Below, piece by piece: positions 61,409-64,000 of a stretch of DNA of 64,000 nucleotides. Below the pieces are notes generated by a model. The model was not told the origin of the DNA, searched no databases, and worked only from the letters and a program-made list of their open reading frames with translations. The DNA comes from an uncultured Anaerovibrio sp. GTDB taxonomy: Bacteria > Bacillota > Negativicutes > Selenomonadales > Selenomonadaceae. The translations under genes were made by a program, and so were the position numbers. How positions within the stretch are numbered: position 1 is the first letter of the stretch; each line of letters starts with the position of its first letter. The stretch spans positions 1 through 64,000 of the forward strand of contig CAKPVW010000003.1 of assembly GCA_934196075.1 (NCBI GenBank), given 5' to 3'.

Positions 61409-62478
61409 ATATGGGCCCTCAGCATCCTAGTACCCACGGTGTACTCCAGGTACAGGTGGAGCTGGATGGTGAGAATATTGTAGGAGCCAAGCCTGTTATG
61501 GGCTATCTTCATAGAGGAATTGAAAAGCTGATGGAGTCTCGTACCTATCAGCAGTGTGTGCCTTTTACTGATAGACTGGACTATGTATCTTCCATGAATA
61601 ACAATCTGGGCTTTTGTATGGCTGTGGAAAAGCTGGCTGGTATCGAGGTGCCAGAAAGGGCTCAGTATATTCGCACAATCTGCTGTGAGCTGAATCGTAT
61701 TGCCAGCCATCATGTATTTATTGGTTCCTTGACCAATGATTTGGGCTCTGCTACCGGTATGATTTATGCTTTTCGTGACAGAGAAAAAATTCTGGATTTG
61801 TTTAATATTATTTGCGGTGCCCGTATGACCTGTCATTATATCCGTATAGGTGGCGTAATTGCAGATGCTCAGGACGAATTTTTGCAGAAAACTGAGGATT
61901 TTATCAATTATGTACCAGAGATGTTGGATGAGTATGATAAATTGTTTACTGGCAACGAGATTTTTCAGAAGCGTATGCAGGGTACATCTATTATCACCAA
62001 GGAGGATGCGCTGCGCTTTGGTATGTCTGGTCCAAATATTAGAGCTAGTGGTTGGGACTATGATATTCGCAAGATTGATAAATACGGCATATATGGCAAG
62101 CTGGATTTTGAGGTTCCCGTGGGTCAAACCGGAGATAATTGGGATAGGTATGTAGTGCGTCTGCAGGAGATTGTGGAAAGTGCTAAAATTATCCGTCAGT
62201 GTCTGGATAATATGCCAGAGGGACCATTTATGGCCAAGGTGCCCAAGATGCTGAAGCCACCCAAGGGAGATGCTTATCACCGGGTGGAAAATACCCGTGG
62301 TGAACTTGGCTTCTATATTGTCAGTGATGGCACAAATAAGCCATATAGAGTACATATTCGTCGACCATCCTTTATTAATTTGCAGGCATTGGATCATATG
62401 TGCAAGGGCATGGTGCTGGCTGATGCAGTTACGGCCTTTGCTACGATTGACCCGCTAATGGGTGAGGTTGACTGTTGA
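61381..62478 (+). CDS. nuoD: NADH-quinone oxidoreductase subunit D
   Basis: NuoD (49 kDa) forms the quinone-reduction site with NuoB and resembles [NiFe]-hydrogenase large subunits. NMGPQHPSTHGVLQVQVELD near 10-29 and GYLHRGIEKLMESRTYQQ near 41-58 carry conserved quinone-site residues (His). It has 365 residues. It overlaps nuoC by 28 bases. nuoH follows directly, so nuoE, nuoF and nuoG are absent from their usual place. Confidence 0.95.
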   Translation: MATTEKFVLNMGPQHPSTHGVLQVQVELDGENIVGAKPVMGYLHRGIEKLMESRTYQQCVPFTDRLDYVSSMNNNLGFCMAVEKLAGIEVPERAQYIRTICCELNRIASHHVFIGSLTNDLGSATGMIYAFRDREKILDLFNIICGARMTCHYIRIGGVIADAQDEFLQKTEDFINYVPEMLDEYDKLFTGNEIFQKRMQGTSIITKEDALRFGMSGPNIRASGWDYDIRKIDKYGIYGKLDFEVPVGQTGDNWDRYVVRLQEIVESAKIIRQCLDNMPEGPFMAKVPKMLKPPKGDAYHRVENTRGELGFYIVSDGTNKPYRVHIRRPSFINLQALDHMCKGMVLADAVTAFATIDPLMGEVDC

Positions 62479-62499
62479 TTTTGATAGGCAGGTGGAAAA

Positions 62500-63540
62500 A
62501 TGCATAACGGAATATTATACCTTGCAGGTGAAAGCCTCAAGGAGCTAATGCTGCCTATTATTGGCAGCGAGCTAATAGTAAATCTGATTATGACACTGAT
62601 TTGTATCGGCATCCTGTTTATGCTAGTGGCAGTTTCTGCTCTGGTATTTACTTTGGGTGAGCGAAAGGTTTGTGCCTGGATTCAGGTGCGTATCGGGCCT
62701 AATCGGGTTGGTCCTTGGGGATTGCTGCAGTCCACAGCAGATATGCTGAAGCTGTTGACCAAGGAGGATATTATTCCTCATGGGGTAGATAAATGGATGT
62801 GGGCTTTGTCGCCAATTTTGATTTTTATCCCGGCAGCCATGGTTTATGCCCTATATCCCTTTGATGATGGAGTTATTTTTGCAGATGTAAATATAGGATT
62901 ATTTTTGCTGATAGCTATTTCGGCTCAATCTGTACTGCCTTTCTTAATGGGCGGTTATGCCTCTAACAGCAAATATGCTATGCTGGGCGGTATGCGTACT
63001 GTAGCGCAGATGCTCTCCTATGAAGTACCTATGGTTATTGCTTTGATGGGAATTGTGATGATTACTGGTTCCTTGAAGATGAGTGCTATTGTAGAGGCGC
63101 AGAGCAATATCTGGTTTGTTTTTTTACAGCCTATAGCATTTCTGATTTTTATGGTTACTTCCTTGGTGGAGAGCAATCGTCCTCCTTTTAATATGGTAGA
63201 GGGCGAGTCAGAGATTATTGCCGGACCTTTTACGGAGTATACTGGCATGCGCTGGGCTCTGTTCTTCTTGGCAGAATTTGCCAATCTTTTGTCCATTGGT
63301 ATTTTGACTACTACCCTGTTTCTGGGGGGCTGGCAGGGACCTGATTTCCTGCCAGGTCAGCTGTGGTTCTGGATTAAGGCCTTTTTGATGGTATTAGTTT
63401 ATCAGTGGATTGGCTGGACCTTTCCGAGAACCAGAATGGATACCATTTTGAGCTTTGGTTGGAAGGTGCTGCTGCCATTGGCTTTGGTAAATCTTTTGCT
63501 GACAGGTTTTGGCATTTATATTTTTAAATGGTTGTTGTGA
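62500..63540 (+). CDS. nuoH: NADH-quinone oxidoreductase subunit H
   Basis: NuoH is the membrane subunit that lines the quinone channel. There are about eight helices. Conserved stretches are ERKVCAWIQVRIGPNRVGPWG (in parts, near 53-73), SLVESNRPPFNMVEGESE near 222-239 and the C-terminal FPRTRMD near 308. It has 346 residues. AGGCAGGTGG precedes the ATG. nuoI follows after 15 bases. Confidence 0.95.
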   Translation: MHNGILYLAGESLKELMLPIIGSELIVNLIMTLICIGILFMLVAVSALVFTLGERKVCAWIQVRIGPNRVGPWGLLQSTADMLKLLTKEDIIPHGVDKWMWALSPILIFIPAAMVYALYPFDDGVIFADVNIGLFLLIAISAQSVLPFLMGGYASNSKYAMLGGMRTVAQMLSYEVPMVIALMGIVMITGSLKMSAIVEAQSNIWFVFLQPIAFLIFMVTSLVESNRPPFNMVEGESEIIAGPFTEYTGMRWALFFLAEFANLLSIGILTTTLFLGGWQGPDFLPGQLWFWIKAFLMVLVYQWIGWTFPRTRMDTILSFGWKVLLPLALVNLLLTGFGIYIFKWLL

Positions 63541-63555
63541 TAGGAGGCTTCAAAT

Positions 63556-63963
63556 ATGTGGGGCAAGGGACTTGTAACAGGATTGAAGGTTACCTGGGGC
63601 CATTTCTTTGGCAAAAAGGAAACTGTTTATTATCCTGAGGAAAAGCTGCCAATGACTGAACGCTTCCGGGGCGGTCATCTGATGCTGGATGTAGAAAAAT
63701 GCATAGGCTGCAAGGTCTGTGCTATGAATTGTCCAAATGCTGCCTTGAAGCTGACAGTGGAAATGGATGAGAATAAAAAGCGTCATATGACCTCCTATGT
63801 TCACGATATTGGTCGTTGTATGTATTGTGATTTATGTATTGAGGCTTGCAATTTTAAGGCATTGAAATGGGATCAAAACTATGAATCTGCCACTTATTTC
63901 AAGGAAGATTTGACCTATGATGCAGTGGAGGAAGCAAAGAACAGGAGGGATGGCAATGAGTGA
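63556..63963 (+). CDS. nuoI: NADH-quinone oxidoreductase subunit I
   Basis: NuoI is a 2x[4Fe-4S] ferredoxin-like subunit of the peripheral arm. The two motifs are CIGCKVCAMNCPNAA (near 51-65) and CMYCDLCIEACNFKA (near 91-105). Its 135 residues are shorter than E. coli NuoI. As NuoEFG are missing, this subunit is a likely entry point for electrons from a soluble ferredoxin or flavodoxin (inference). AGGAGG precedes the ATG. Confidence 0.94.
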   Translation: MWGKGLVTGLKVTWGHFFGKKETVYYPEEKLPMTERFRGGHLMLDVEKCIGCKVCAMNCPNAALKLTVEMDENKKRHMTSYVHDIGRCMYCDLCIEACNFKALKWDQNYESATYFKEDLTYDAVEEAKNRRDGNE

Positions 63964-64000
63964 GTTGGCTAGCCTTATTGTATTTTGCCTTCTTGCAGTG
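63956..64000 (+). CDS. nuoJ: NADH-quinone oxidoreductase subunit J (partial, 5' end)
   Basis: ATG 63956 overlaps the nuoI stop by 8 bases and follows AGGAGGG. The 15 visible residues (MSELASLIVFCLLAV) begin a membrane helix, as in NuoJ, and nuoJ regularly follows nuoI. The rest lies beyond the window. Confidence 0.75.
   Translation, partial: MSELASLIVFCLLAV

Overview
The window looks like chromosome from a diderm Firmicute, most likely a member of the Negativicutes (Selenomonas/Anaerovibrio-like; genus not resolvable from sequence alone). Firmicute signs are two T-box leaders, a glmS ribozyme, CtsR, ClpB, RNase Y, YmdB, Mini-RNase III and a cysS-mrnC-thyX-rlmB-yacP-sigH gene order. Signs of a double-membrane, respiring anaerobe are a Tat-exported [FeFe]-hydrogenase with a membrane quinone-type partner and a Nuo complex. 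Nearly all genes lie on the + strand. Exceptions are tatAC, a mannitol-type PTS operon and one tRNA.

Layout. 1-540: the 3' end of 23S rRNA, 5S rRNA and tRNA-His, -Trp and -Ser. 797-7386: a compact histidine operon, hisGDCBHAF-hisIE, with a promoter inside a long dyad. 7486-8461 (-): tatA-tatC. 8612-16070: the [FeFe]-hydrogenase maturases hydE, hydG and hydF, then a twin-arginine [FeFe]-hydrogenase, a HybA-like 16-Cys ferredoxin with a C-terminal membrane tail, and a HybB/NrfD membrane subunit. 16313-20323 (-): a dehydrogenase, a DeoR repressor and a mannitol-family EIICBA, with candidate operators around the promoter. 20739-24483: glmS ribozyme, glmS, and a guaB of the Tritrichomonas-like type. 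24598-31346: a two-component pair, clpB, and a T-box-controlled leuA. 31502-36343: RNase Y (probably a rare AUU start), a small unknown gene, ymdB, a PHP phosphoesterase, and a P-loop/Gls24 fusion. 36494-43673: tRNA-Gln, hemerythrin, DUF2520 gene-panB, rsmD-coaD, a coiled-coil gene, ctsR-small ORF-radA, and a CarD-like factor. 43858-50300: PIN-TRAM protein, a DUF4160 pair, ispD-ispF, then a Cys T-box with cysE-cysS-mrnC.

The conserved mrnC-thyX-rlmB-yacP-sigH neighbourhood is broken by accessory DNA. A solitary TnpB element, a HAD phosphatase and a HipA-like kinase sit between mrnC and thyX. A Fic AMPylase-type gene plus an AT-rich DUF2971 gene, preceded by two 32-bp tandem palindromes, sit between thyX and rlmB. 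The window ends in a nuoABCDHIJ... operon that lacks nuoEFG.

The two most interesting systems are the outward-facing [FeFe]-hydrogenase/HybAB-like complex, probably an H2:quinone oxidoreductase made from an [FeFe] rather than a [NiFe] enzyme, and the Fic-DUF2971 module with covarying tandem palindromes, a candidate undescribed defence or toxin system. All functional statements come from reading motifs and gene order; no database search was run.
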